From NCBI RefSeq assembly GCF_000010505.1, contig NC_010729.1, positions 2,302,501 to 2,354,886 on the forward strand: DNA of 52,386 nt, given 5' to 3'. Below, in pieces: positions 44,476-52,386 of the stretch. The position numbers and the translations under genes are program-made. Source of the stretch: Porphyromonas gingivalis ATCC 33277. Lineage in GTDB: Bacteria; Bacteroidota; Bacteroidia; Bacteroidales; Porphyromonadaceae. A model generated the notes under the pieces. It did not search any database, was not told the origin of the DNA, and was given only the letters and a program-made list of their open reading frames with translations. How positions within the stretch are numbered: the stretch's first letter is position 1; every line of letters starts with the position of its first letter.

Positions 44476-45810
44476 ATGACAGATGCTTTCATCTTTGAAA
44501 ACAAAAAAGCGGCTTTCCTGACTCTTGGCTGCAAACTGAATTTCGCAGAGACTTCGACCATCGGAAAAGCTCTCGCCGAGCAGGGTGTGCGCCCTGTGCG
44601 AGAGGGCGAAAAGGCCGATATATGCGTGATCAATACATGCTCCGTAACGGAGCTGGCCGATAAGAAATGCCGCAATGCCATCCGCAAGTTACATAAAGAG
44701 CATCCCGGTGCGTTGATGATCGTCACCGGCTGCTATGCCCAGCTCAAACCGGAGGAAATAGCTCGAATAGACGGAGTAGACATCGTACTGGGAGCCGATG
44801 AGAAGCTCGACCTCGTAAGTATTCTCAGCCAAAGACCGATACAGGGCTTTGCCGAGCAGACTATTCTCACGACCCCCACAAAGGATATTCGCAAATTTCA
44901 ACCCGGCTGTTCGGCGGACGACCGTACACGCCATTTCCTCAAAGTGCAGGACGGATGCGACTACCACTGCTCTTACTGCACGATACCCAAAGCTCGCGGA
45001 CGCAGCCGAAACGGGTCGATAGAGTCTCTCGTCCGACAGGCTGAGGCCGTAGCCGCAGAGGGAGGAAAGGAGATCGTACTTACGGGAGTCAATATAGGTG
45101 ACTTCGGGCGCAGTACGGGGGAGACATTCCTCGATCTCTTGCGTGCTCTGGACCAAGTGGAAGGCATCGAGCGATACCGAATCGGTTCTATCGAACCAAA
45201 TCTCCTCTCCGACGAACTTATTGACTTCTGTGCCTCGGCACACCGTATTGCTCCACATTTCCATATGCCGCTTCAGAGCGGATCCGACGATGTGCTCAAG
45301 CTCATGCGCCGTCGGTACGATACGGCTCTCTTTCGGGAGCGAGTGGAGCATATCCGCAGGGCATTGCCCCACGCCTTCATCGGGATAGATGTCATTGTAG
45401 GAACGAGAGGTGAGAAACCGGAATTCTTCGAGGATTGCTACAGCTTCCTGCAGGACAAGATTTCTTTCAGCCGCCTGCACGTTTTCTCCTATTCGGAGCG
45501 TCCCGGCACCCAGGCACTGCAAATACCTTATAAGGTAGATGCTCGCGAGAAGCAACGCCGTAGCCGCAGGCTGCTGGATCTGTCCGATCTTCGGCTTGGC
45601 GAGTTCTATCGCTCCCAAGAGGGTACGCACCGACGGGTGCTGTGGGAGGACGTTTGCCATGAAGGTCTGATGCAGGGTTTTACGGAGAACTACATCCGCG
45701 TAGCGGCTCCCTATGCCCCAGACTCGGTTGGTAAAGTGGAAGAGATCGTATTGGGCAAAACCGATCCAAGCGGAGAATATATGCAGACAGCCGATACCAT
45801 ATTCCCATGA
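44476..45810 (+). CDS. mtaB: tRNA t6A37 methylthiotransferase MtaB
   Basis: Radical-SAM enzyme that converts t6A37 to ms2t6A37 in tRNAs reading ANN codons. 444 residues. The N-terminal UPF0004 domain supplies three cysteines for the second cluster (TLGCKLN, NTCSV, GCYAQ). The radical-SAM domain has CDYHCSYC, and a C-terminal TRAM-like domain is present (about 380-440). TLGCKLN rather than TLGCxxN of MiaB/RimO supports MtaB. The start at 44476 follows a promoter box by six bases, so a leaderless message is predicted; the frame before it reads through the promoter and is rejected. Its stop overlaps the next gene's start as ATGA. Confidence 0.95.
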   Translation: MTDAFIFENKKAAFLTLGCKLNFAETSTIGKALAEQGVRPVREGEKADICVINTCSVTELADKKCRNAIRKLHKEHPGALMIVTGCYAQLKPEEIARIDGVDIVLGADEKLDLVSILSQRPIQGFAEQTILTTPTKDIRKFQPGCSADDRTRHFLKVQDGCDYHCSYCTIPKARGRSRNGSIESLVRQAEAVAAEGGKEIVLTGVNIGDFGRSTGETFLDLLRALDQVEGIERYRIGSIEPNLLSDELIDFCASAHRIAPHFHMPLQSGSDDVLKLMRRRYDTALFRERVEHIRRALPHAFIGIDVIVGTRGEKPEFFEDCYSFLQDKISFSRLHVFSYSERPGTQALQIPYKVDAREKQRRSRRLLDLSDLRLGEFYRSQEGTHRRVLWEDVCHEGLMQGFTENYIRVAAPYAPDSVGKVEEIVLGKTDPSGEYMQTADTIFP

Positions 45811-46724
45811 AAGCGACACTTTCCCTTTCCTATTATTTGCTGTTAGGCCTGACGTATATGCAGGCAGTGCTACCGCTATGGATGGTGCGGTTGCAGAGTC
45901 GTATCCTGGCAGGGCTGCTGCATACCGTCGTTCGCTATCGGAGAAAGGTGGTACGTGACAATCTGACTCGCTGTTTCCCTGAGAAATCTTTACAGGAAAT
46001 ACGCCGGATCGAACGACGGTTTTACTATAATTTCACGTATCAAATCTTGAGTTCCTTCAAGCTTCTGACTTATTCACAGACGCAACTCCGCCGCCACATC
46101 TCATTCGAAAATCTCGATGTCCTGATCCGCTTACGAGCCGAAGGGCACCCTGCCATTCTCCTGATGATGGGGCATTTCGGCAACTGGGAGTACTTTTCCG
46201 GCAGTCAGGCCATCATCAAAGATTTGGGCCTACAGATCTATCAGATCTTTCGCCCGTTGAAAAGTACTTCTTCCGACCGGCTCATGCATCGCATACGGGA
46301 GCGATTCGGTTCGCGTGGTATAGCCAAGCACGACGTGCCACGTGAACTGCTCCGACTCGTTCGCAATCCTATTCCGACAGAGACTCCACTGGTCATCTTC
46401 ATCGCCGACCAAAGTCCGGCCTATGCCGGCTCATACTGGACTACCTTCTTCGGCAGAGAAACGGCTTTCTTCAATGGGACGGAGAAGCTCGGCCATAAGT
46501 TCTCTCTGCCGGTAGTCTACATGGATGTGGAGAAAACGGGGCACGATGTCTTCACCGGTACCATCAAGCTCTTGCACCATCCTCAGGATGACAGCCCCGA
46601 AGGAAGCATTACGGAAGAATATGTCCGCCTGATGGAGGCCACCATCCGTCGCGATCCGTCGCAATGGCTTTGGAGCCACCGCCGCTGGAAACGTCCCCGA
46701 TTGCATAATACCCGACAACCATGA
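45807..46724 (+). CDS. Lipid A late acyltransferase homologue (LpxL/HtrB family)
   Basis: Inner-membrane acyltransferase that would add a secondary acyl chain to lipid A; 305 residues with one N-terminal hydrophobic segment. The active-site motif H(x4)E is HFGNWE (His123, Glu128). RKVVRDNLTRCFPEKS near residue 47 and FIADQSP near 200 are family blocks (the latter like DQD/DQSP). A single homologue that makes penta-acylated lipid A is known in P. gingivalis, and I think this is that gene, but I rely on memory. It overlaps mtaB by 4 bases at its start and the glycosyltransferase by 4 bases at its end, so the three genes are probably translationally coupled. Confidence 0.9.
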   Translation: MKATLSLSYYLLLGLTYMQAVLPLWMVRLQSRILAGLLHTVVRYRRKVVRDNLTRCFPEKSLQEIRRIERRFYYNFTYQILSSFKLLTYSQTQLRRHISFENLDVLIRLRAEGHPAILLMMGHFGNWEYFSGSQAIIKDLGLQIYQIFRPLKSTSSDRLMHRIRERFGSRGIAKHDVPRELLRLVRNPIPTETPLVIFIADQSPAYAGSYWTTFFGRETAFFNGTEKLGHKFSLPVVYMDVEKTGHDVFTGTIKLLHHPQDDSPEGSITEEYVRLMEATIRRDPSQWLWSHRRWKRPRLHNTRQP

Positions 46725-47731
46725 CAACCGCAGTCATCATTCTCAACTGGAACGGACGTAAGATGCTGGAGGAGTTCCTCCCCTCTCTTATAGCACATAC
46801 ACCGCGACAATCGGCTCGTCTTATCGTAGCCGATAATGGCTCCACGGACGACTCCGTGGAATTTCTGCGTTGCCAGTATCCACAGGTGGAACTGATCCTT
46901 TTCCCCGAGAACTACGGCTTTGCCGAAGGCTACAACCGTGCTATCGCACAGACCGAATGCGACTGCGTGGTACTGCTCAATAGCGATGTGGAAGTCTCCG
47001 AAGGATGGCTGGATGCTCCGCTCGCATTGCTCCAAGAGCGAAGCGATGTTGCCGCTGTCCAACCCAAAATCCGCGCTCTTCGAGACAAGCACGCGTTCGA
47101 GTACGCCGGTGCTGCCGGCGGCTATGTAGATCGTTGGGGTTATCCGTTCTGCCGTGGACGTATCTTCGATACGGTAGAAACTGATACCGGCCAATACGAT
47201 GATATAGCAGAGGTATTCTGGGCTTCCGGTGCAGCCCTTTTCATCCGCAGACAGGTGTACATGGCGGTAGGAGGACTGGATCCCCGTTTTTTTGCTCATC
47301 AGGAGGAAATAGACCTCTGTTGGCGACTCCATAGCCGTGGCTGGCGTATAGCCGTAGCACCAAGTTCTACTGTTTTCCATTTGGGGGGAGGTAGCCTCGA
47401 TATGAAAAATCCGCGCAAAGTGTATCTCAACTTCCGAAACAATCTGCTGATGCTGTACAAGAATTTGCCGGAAACAGCCCTCAAGCCCACCATGCGCATC
47501 CGCGCTCTACTGGATTTCCTCTCCGCCATGGTTTTCTTGCTCACCGGCAAATTCCGCCATATGCAGGCTGTTGTTCGTGCACGTCGCGACTTCCTTCGTA
47601 TGCGACCGGACTTCTCCGCTTCCCGTTCCAAGAATCTTCTCCTCGGCTCTATCCCTGCACCGATGAAGCCTTATTCCATCGTCTTCCAATTTTATATCCG
47701 CCGGCGTAAAATATTCTCTCGCCTTCCTTAA
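46721..47731 (+). CDS. Family 2 glycosyltransferase
   Basis: Membrane-associated GT-A fold glycosyltransferase, 336 residues. Nucleotide-sugar binding: VIILNWNGRKML (residues 4-15) and VADNGSTDDSVEFL. The DxD-type motif is LLNSDVEV, and FFAHQEEIDLCWRLHSRGW is the catalytic ED region of the rhamnosyl/WbbL-like group. The C-terminal 80 residues are basic and amphipathic, consistent with membrane contact. It lies third in the mtaB operon. Donor and acceptor are unknown; a role in LPS core or O-antigen assembly is inferred from the acyltransferase next door. Confidence 0.9.
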   Translation: MTTAVIILNWNGRKMLEEFLPSLIAHTPRQSARLIVADNGSTDDSVEFLRCQYPQVELILFPENYGFAEGYNRAIAQTECDCVVLLNSDVEVSEGWLDAPLALLQERSDVAAVQPKIRALRDKHAFEYAGAAGGYVDRWGYPFCRGRIFDTVETDTGQYDDIAEVFWASGAALFIRRQVYMAVGGLDPRFFAHQEEIDLCWRLHSRGWRIAVAPSSTVFHLGGGSLDMKNPRKVYLNFRNNLLMLYKNLPETALKPTMRIRALLDFLSAMVFLLTGKFRHMQAVVRARRDFLRMRPDFSASRSKNLLLGSIPAPMKPYSIVFQFYIRRRKIFSRLP

Positions 47732-47766
47732 TCTTCTCCCTCTCTCGTAAAATACTTTCGTTTATA

Positions 47767-47798
47767 TTTGGTTTATATTGTAAACTAATTTATATTTG
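47767..47798 (+). promoter_or_regulatory. Promoter of the membrane protein/HTH/TonB receptor cluster
   Basis: TTTG (47767-47770), 20 bases, then TATATTTG (47791-47798). A second TATATTTG (47763-47770) overlaps the -33 element, so two start sites are possible. The leader to the ATG at 47873 is about 70 bases. Confidence 0.6.
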
Positions 47799-47872
47799 CA
47801 TCGGAAGCGGTAAGAAATGCCTTGCGGAGACATTTTCAAACGGAATACGAACCACTAACGGATAGCAAAAAA

Positions 47873-48469
47873 ATGGAAGAAAAACAGCTTACACCCCAAG
47901 AGAGCGTACAGATGATCGAGAAGATGCTCGAACAGACACGCAAACGACTGATCCGCGGAGCAGGCATCCCCAGCCTGATATGGGGATACGTCACTTTTGC
48001 CACGAGTCTGCTGATCCTTTTCGTTTACCCCCATATCGGTTATCGAGCCAATTATCTGTGGATGCTGATCCCGATAGTAGGAGGGAGCCTGACCATTATT
48101 TGTAATAGGAAGAGACAGAAAGAAGCACATGCACGTACACAGATAGACCGATTTATAGACACGACATGGATAACCATCGGGCTGAATGTTACGGCATTGA
48201 GCATACTGGCTTATCGCTTCCCGTTGGCTATTCTTCCCCTTGTACTCATTCTCATAGGAATCGCTACGGCCATCACCGGATTCTCGCACAAGGTAACGTT
48301 GCTCAAATACAGCTCCATATTCGGCATACTTGTAGGCTATATGCTTCTGGTGGTGCCTATGAACGGAAAACTGATGGTGCTGATCTTCGGCCTTACCTTC
48401 TTCCTGATGCACTGCGTGCCGGGACATTACCTCTGCTACCTCGAACGAAAAATTTTGCGCGATGCTTAG
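47873..48469 (+). CDS. Hypothetical membrane protein with five or six TM segments
   Basis: A 198-residue protein with a charged N-terminus (residues 1-32) and hydrophobic segments at about 35-55, 62-78, 100-120, 122-140, 148-165 and 168-185. No family motif that I can name with confidence; the arrangement resembles small Bacteroidota membrane proteins found next to a MarR-like winged-helix regulator. The ATG at 47873 is chosen over earlier codons for its AAAAAAATGG context and typical N-terminus. It overlaps the regulator's start codon by 8 bases, so the two are very likely co-translated. The regulator may control this gene or be controlled by it. Confidence 0.75.
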   Translation: MEEKQLTPQESVQMIEKMLEQTRKRLIRGAGIPSLIWGYVTFATSLLILFVYPHIGYRANYLWMLIPIVGGSLTIICNRKRQKEAHARTQIDRFIDTTWITIGLNVTALSILAYRFPLAILPLVLILIGIATAITGFSHKVTLLKYSSIFGILVGYMLLVVPMNGKLMVLIFGLTFFLMHCVPGHYLCYLERKILRDA

Positions 48470-48758
48470 ACCTCTCGACCCGCTGCTCATGTCCGAATTG
48501 AGGTTGGCCATCATGTCCGTCCTCATGAGTGTGGAGGAGGCCGACTTCCTCTACCTCAAGGAGGTGACGGGGGCTACTTCGGGCAACATCAGTGTACAAC
48601 TGGACAAACTGAGCACAGCCGGCTACATCGAAATAGAAAAAGGCTACAACGGTAAACGCCCGCGTACCACCTGTAGAGCCACCGATGCCGGCCGTGAGGC
48701 CTTCTCCGCACATTTCGAAGCACTCAAGTCCTACCTGCCGACAGACTCTACTCACTAA
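48462..48758 (+). CDS. Winged-helix transcriptional regulator (MarR/ArsR-like, HTH_34)
   Basis: DNA-binding regulator of 98 residues built of one winged helix-turn-helix. LDPLLMSELRLAIMSVLM is the typical first helix; LKEVTGATSGNISVQLDKLS is the recognition region, and IEIEKGYNGKRPRTTCRATDAG is the wing. No effector domain is present, so any ligand would bind at the dimer interface. It is joined to the membrane protein by an 8-base overlap and lies 79 bases before the TonB-dependent receptor. A hairpin in that gap (48790-48813) could be its operator or an attenuator. Confidence 0.9.
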   Translation: MLRPLDPLLMSELRLAIMSVLMSVEEADFLYLKEVTGATSGNISVQLDKLSTAGYIEIEKGYNGKRPRTTCRATDAGREAFSAHFEALKSYLPTDSTH

Positions 48759-48789
48759 TCGAAAAAACAAAAAAGGCATGTCCACATCA

Positions 48790-48813
48790 GGGATTCGGAC
48801 AATGGTGAATCCC
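48790..48813 (+). promoter_or_regulatory. Inverted repeat between regulator and TonB receptor
   Basis: GGGATTC and GAATCCC (7-bp arms, 10-base spacer) just ahead of the receptor gene. Possible operator for the upstream winged-helix protein or an RNA hairpin; there is no U-run. Confidence 0.35.
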
Positions 48814-48837
48814 GTTTAGAACCAATCATTTAAGTAA

Positions 48838-51060
48838 ATGAAGCGTTTAATATCGAGAACCCTTATCAGGCTTCTCCTCATCCTTTGCATCCCTATGTCT
48901 CTCGCTGCTCAGCGACAGATAGCCGGTACTGTCACCGACACCAAAGACCGGCCTATCGTTTTGGCTAATGTCTATCCGATCAATAGCTTCGACGGTATGG
49001 CTACCGATAGTCTTGGACGCTTTCGTTTTACGACGAGCAGCACTTTCCCGATGCGTCTCGTGGTTTCGCATATCAATTATCACTCCGATACGCTTACCAT
49101 TCGGAAGGGAGATCCGATGGAGAACATCCGCATCCGCCTGCGCGAGACCGATGACTACAAGCTCTCCGAAGTCGTCGTCAGTGTCTCCGCTTTCGGGGTA
49201 GGAGGCAAGCAGAACAAGACGGTGCTCAATCCTATGGATGTCTACACGAATCCAAGTGGTAACGGAGATCTCTCGATGGCGCTGCGTCAGACACCCGGCC
49301 TGCAGGATGTGGGAGATCGTGAGGGCTTTTTCGTTCGCGGAGGAGCCTCTTGGGAAACGGCCGTGACGATAGAAGGCATTAGAGTGAAGCGTTTTTTCGG
49401 CAAGAACAGATTCGACGCTCCTGCTCGTTCACGTTTCGAGACAGGAATGTTCAGCGGCCTTTCGCTCTCCACCGGAGGCTATGGGGCCACGGAAGGCGGT
49501 GCGCTGAGCGGACTACTCCGGTTGCGATTGGCGGGTAAGTCTCCCTCGTCCGTCGGGATAGGAATATCCCCGCTTTTTGTAAACGGTGGGGGTGGGCATC
49601 TTTCCAGGTCGAATCGTTTCTATATAGAGCAAAATGCCTCAGTGAGCGATGCCGCCTATATCCGTCTGCTGCTCAAGCCGGAGTACAAACTGCCCGGTAC
49701 CAACCGCTCCTATGCCTACAATGCACGGACGATATGGAACCCGACTTCGCAAGATGAAGTGAAGGGGCTTTTTCTCTTCGTACACGACCTTTCCTCTTCG
49801 GCTTTGCGCATACCCTCTCCTGCAACTGCATATATGCTCTATGCGGGACGAAACACCTATGGATTCGGGATGGCTGTTTGGAGGCATGACTTCGAAGGAG
49901 GCAAAACGACCTCTACCCTGTCCGCCGGCTATAGCGAAGACCACAACCGGCTGCACCGCCAGCTTGAAATCGAGCCGGACATAGAGAGCACTTTCCGCAC
50001 CGTAGAACGCGATGCCAATATCCGCCTTCGCTTCGATTCTCGGATTAAGGCTTGGAGGCTCTCCTACGGATCCGATTATACATATAGCGAAGCCAAGTCT
50101 TCTGTTCGGGAGGATAAATCATCAGCCTTACCCACACTGCGGGAACACCTTGTGGCAGCCTATGCCGAAGCCCTCTTCCCTCTGTCGAATCGGATCTCCG
50201 CTACAGCCGGATTGCGCGCCGAATATTCCGGACTTACCGAGTCGGCTATTGTCCTACCCCGTTTGTCAGCCACTTACAAGCTCTCTCCTTCGAGCCGGAT
50301 CACCTTGGATGCAGGAGGCTATGCCGCCCCCGGCGACTACTACCTCTCCCATCGCATTGTGCCGCAAAAGCGCGAACACTCGCAGCAGTACAACCTGACC
50401 TATGAATGGCGACCCTCGCGTACACAAGTGCTACGCTTCCAAGCCTATGACAAAGAATACTCCCGACTGACCACGTTGGCTCCCGATGGCACAGCCTCCA
50501 ACCTCGGCAAGGGATATGCACGGGGGCTGGACTTCTTCTGGAAAGCATCCGGACTGATCAGATCTTTCGAGCATTGGTTCTCCTATTCCTATACCGATGC
50601 TCGCAGGCAGTATCTCTTTTCGCCCGATCAGGAACGACCGGATTTCGTGGCCAAGCACACTCTTTCCACCGTGCTGAAGTATTGGTGTGCTCCTATCAGC
50701 TCACTATTCAACGTGTCGATGTCCTGGCGTTCCGGCATGACCTACCACGATCCCAACATAGCCTCCCCGGCTTATTTGAACGCATCGCTACCGGCTAATT
50801 TCAGCATGAGTGCCTCGTACAATTACCCATTCAAGTACAAGAAAGCCGGCGGTGTACTTGTCTTCAGCGTGCACAATCTGTTCAATTCGGATCCCACCTA
50901 CGGCTATCGCTTCGGGGACAAACCCATCGGAGGCGTATATCCATCGGTTAGAATCTCTACCCCTTACCGACAGTTTTATATGGTAGGTCTGTTCATCAAC
51001 TTCGGAATAGACCGCCGACAAGAAATCATGAACACCGATATAAAAATCAAATCAAGATGA
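48838..51060 (+). CDS. TonB-dependent outer membrane receptor
   Basis: Outer membrane beta-barrel with plug, 740 residues. Signal peptide 1-24 (ends LAAQ), then a carboxypeptidase-regulatory-like domain (about 25-105, starting RQIAGTVTDTKDRPI) as is common in Bacteroidota receptors. The plug domain (about 125-235) includes LRQTPGLQDVGDREGFFVRGG and the barrel fills the rest. The C-terminus (FYMVGLFINFGIDRRQEIMN) continues about 16 residues past the usual terminal aromatic strand. No SusD partner follows; instead the stop overlaps a small exported protein by 4 bases. The substrate is unknown. The barrel lacks the His-rich loops that would point to haem or metal. Confidence 0.93.
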   Translation: MKRLISRTLIRLLLILCIPMSLAAQRQIAGTVTDTKDRPIVLANVYPINSFDGMATDSLGRFRFTTSSTFPMRLVVSHINYHSDTLTIRKGDPMENIRIRLRETDDYKLSEVVVSVSAFGVGGKQNKTVLNPMDVYTNPSGNGDLSMALRQTPGLQDVGDREGFFVRGGASWETAVTIEGIRVKRFFGKNRFDAPARSRFETGMFSGLSLSTGGYGATEGGALSGLLRLRLAGKSPSSVGIGISPLFVNGGGGHLSRSNRFYIEQNASVSDAAYIRLLLKPEYKLPGTNRSYAYNARTIWNPTSQDEVKGLFLFVHDLSSSALRIPSPATAYMLYAGRNTYGFGMAVWRHDFEGGKTTSTLSAGYSEDHNRLHRQLEIEPDIESTFRTVERDANIRLRFDSRIKAWRLSYGSDYTYSEAKSSVREDKSSALPTLREHLVAAYAEALFPLSNRISATAGLRAEYSGLTESAIVLPRLSATYKLSPSSRITLDAGGYAAPGDYYLSHRIVPQKREHSQQYNLTYEWRPSRTQVLRFQAYDKEYSRLTTLAPDGTASNLGKGYARGLDFFWKASGLIRSFEHWFSYSYTDARRQYLFSPDQERPDFVAKHTLSTVLKYWCAPISSLFNVSMSWRSGMTYHDPNIASPAYLNASLPANFSMSASYNYPFKYKKAGGVLVFSVHNLFNSDPTYGYRFGDKPIGGVYPSVRISTPYRQFYMVGLFINFGIDRRQEIMNTDIKIKSR

Positions 51061-51713
51061 AAACTTTCAAAAGAATCGCCCTGCTCCTCGTCGCAGGCTT
51101 TGCAGGGCTGTGTGCAACATCCGCACAAGGGACGGCTTATGCCGAAGTGATGAATCGAAAAGTAGCTGCTCTGGACAGTGTGCCACCGACGGAATATGCC
51201 ACACTGGCTGCGGACTTTTCCCGGATAGCAGCCGTGGAAGGATCCGACTGGATGGCTGCTTATTATACCGCCTACTGCCGGATAATCCCGGCCTTCGGCA
51301 ACCCCTCTGAGGCCGATCGGCTATGCGATGAAGCCGAATCCATGCTGAGCAAAGCGGAATCCCTCGGCGGAGATCTGTCCGAAATAGCCTGTCTGCGTAG
51401 CATGGCCGCCTCGGCACGCCTTTTGGTCAATCCGCAAGAACGCTGGCAGACATATGGAGCGGAGAGCGGCCGACAGTTGGCTGTCGCACTTGAAGCCAAC
51501 CCTGCTAATCCGCGAGCCTACTTCCTGCAGGCCCAAAGCCTGCTGTACACCCCTGCGCAGTTCGGAGGGGGCAAGGACAAGGCCCTCCCTTTTGCCGAGA
51601 AGAGCGTGTCCTGCTATGCTGCGGCCACAGTGTCGCCTGCCTATGCTCCGCACTGGGGAGAGCAGCAAGCACGCCAACTCCTAATGCTTTGCAAGGCAGA
51701 AACTCAAGAGTGA
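51057..51713 (+). CDS. Small exported protein of unknown function (TPR-like helices)
   Basis: A 218-residue protein with a signal peptide ending ATSAQ. The mature part is helical and Ala-rich, with TPR-like spacing (EANPANPRAYFLQAQSLLY, GGGKDKALPFAEKSV). Cysteines at several positions do not form a known metal site. It overlaps the TonB-dependent receptor by 4 bases and is the last gene of the cluster. A periplasmic or surface partner of the receptor is a reasonable inference; I do not recognise a named family. Confidence 0.78.
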   Translation: MKTFKRIALLLVAGFAGLCATSAQGTAYAEVMNRKVAALDSVPPTEYATLAADFSRIAAVEGSDWMAAYYTAYCRIIPAFGNPSEADRLCDEAESMLSKAESLGGDLSEIACLRSMAASARLLVNPQERWQTYGAESGRQLAVALEANPANPRAYFLQAQSLLYTPAQFGGGKDKALPFAEKSVSCYAAATVSPAYAPHWGEQQARQLLMLCKAETQE

Positions 51714-51756
51714 CTTCGCGGCTATCAATCTCCTGATCGAGAACCTCTATAACCTG

Positions 51757-51908
51757 CGATCTCGAAAACACGAACCGAAATCGTTCCGATTGTGGCACGT
51801 GTTTTCTGAGAAAATGGCGCGAGATTTTTTTCGTTGTGGCGCGTAAAATTTTTGCTTCCCGAACCAAAACAAAAAAATTCTCGCGCCACCTTTTTTCAGT
51901 ACACGTCA
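51757..51908 (+). repeat. Dispersed hairpin repeat, copy D (most complete)
   Basis: The 76-base core (51814-51889) has both left arms and the right arm and is followed by TTTTTTCAGTACACGTCA. It is preceded by AAAACACG...CGTGTTTT arms (51765-51804), so the full unit is about 150 bases with two nested hairpins. It starts about 45 bases past the last gene and may terminate its transcript. Confidence 0.8.
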
Positions 51909-52386
51909 CTGCAGAAAAAAACTTTCCCGGCCGGAACGATCATTTCTTTTTATAGCCTGCTGTATTTTGTGCTTTTGGGATTACTCAGACTATGATATTT
52001 TTGCTCCTGATTGGATACATCCTGATTTTAGGGAGCACCGGAGATTTTCCTTATTTCGATTCATTGTAAATAAAGATGCTGTTGAAAAATTTTTCTCTCC
52101 TTCCTCGCAACCTCTTTGTACACAACTGAATCGAGTCTCTGTCTTGGGTGTTGATAACTCGGTCGCGCCTTGGTCGGCTTTCGTATAAGTGTCTGGAATG
52201 CAGTGGAATAGCGTTGTTTCCTTCGCTGTTTATATCTCAAGGTTATAACCATCTGAAAACAATATAGATACGATTCATCTGAATTATACTACACTTTTTG
52301 TCGATTGTTTTTTTACTCTTTTGTTTGAACCTTTGCTATCCCCAAAGGAGCAATGAACGACTGCTCTCAAAACGATATTTTTTTAG
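51909..52386. other. Gene-free right edge of the window
   Basis: About 480 AT-rich bases. A 73-codon plus-strand frame (51967-52188) has no ribosome site, promoter or recognisable similarity and is not called. No repeat, RNA or IS end is recognised. A gene may begin beyond the right edge. Confidence 0.5.

Noticed and set aside
51967-52188. 73-codon plus-strand frame near the right edge
   Set aside because: No ribosome site, promoter or recognisable sequence; the AT-rich composition gives such frames by chance.

Overview
The window looks like chromosomal DNA of a Bacteroidota species, and the best fit is Porphyromonas gingivalis or a very close relative. Three observations point there. Two secreted proteins end in type IX secretion (T9SS) C-terminal signals, and one of them carries modules like those of the gingipain adhesin region. 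Many genes have the Bacteroidota promoter box TAnnTTTG. Lineage-typical families (DUF4837, DUF2851, thioester-type bacterial macroglobulin, ABC-F pairs) recur. The species call is from recognition, not from a search.

Layout. 1-7129 (minus strand): a probable operon of DUF4837 lipoprotein, pdxA, a TagD-like cytidylyltransferase, an SDR reductase, a CDP-alcohol phosphotransferase, a PlsC-like acyltransferase and a UvrD/RecB-type helicase that runs off the left edge. The middle four genes look like a lipid head-group and acylation pathway. 7220-11663 (minus): rlmN, then thyA-folA-hisS. 11822-13858 (plus): an M48 metalloprotease lipoprotein and a gingipain-adhesin-like T9SS cargo protein. 14026-19173 (minus): ruvX, def, a long periplasmic TPR protein and an ABC-F ATPase. 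19634-26458 (plus): a 1908-residue alpha-2-macroglobulin-like protein without a recognisable thioester motif, then a ketopantoate reductase. 26491-33277 (minus): a second ABC-F protein, an atypical extended SDR, uvrA, a GlsB/YeaQ membrane protein with the remnant of a second copy, and three tRNAs (Gly-GCC, Leu-CAG, Leu-GAG). 33828-36711 (minus): a BFD-like [2Fe-2S] protein, and mannose-1-phosphate guanylyltransferase with DUF2851. 36965-43440 (plus): a GLUG-repeat T9SS cargo, then dxs-trkA-trkH. 43632-44470: tRNA-Cys and an accessory patch bounded by 16-bp inverted repeats. 44476-47731 (plus): mtaB, a late lipid A acyltransferase homologue and a GT2 glycosyltransferase, coupled by ATGA overlaps. 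47767-51713 (plus): a membrane protein, a winged-helix regulator, a TonB-dependent receptor and a small exported protein. The last 670 bases hold a repeat copy and no gene that I can support.

Most genes are ordinary housekeeping genes. The points most worth following are the Kennedy-like lipid operon, the protease-free gingipain-adhesin module protein, the macroglobulin that has lost its thioester, a hairpin repeat family (four copies, all intergenic, 76-bp core), the inverted-repeat-bounded patch next to tRNA-Cys with a double palindrome and a glycine-rich reading-frame remnant, and predicted leaderless transcripts for thyA and mtaB.
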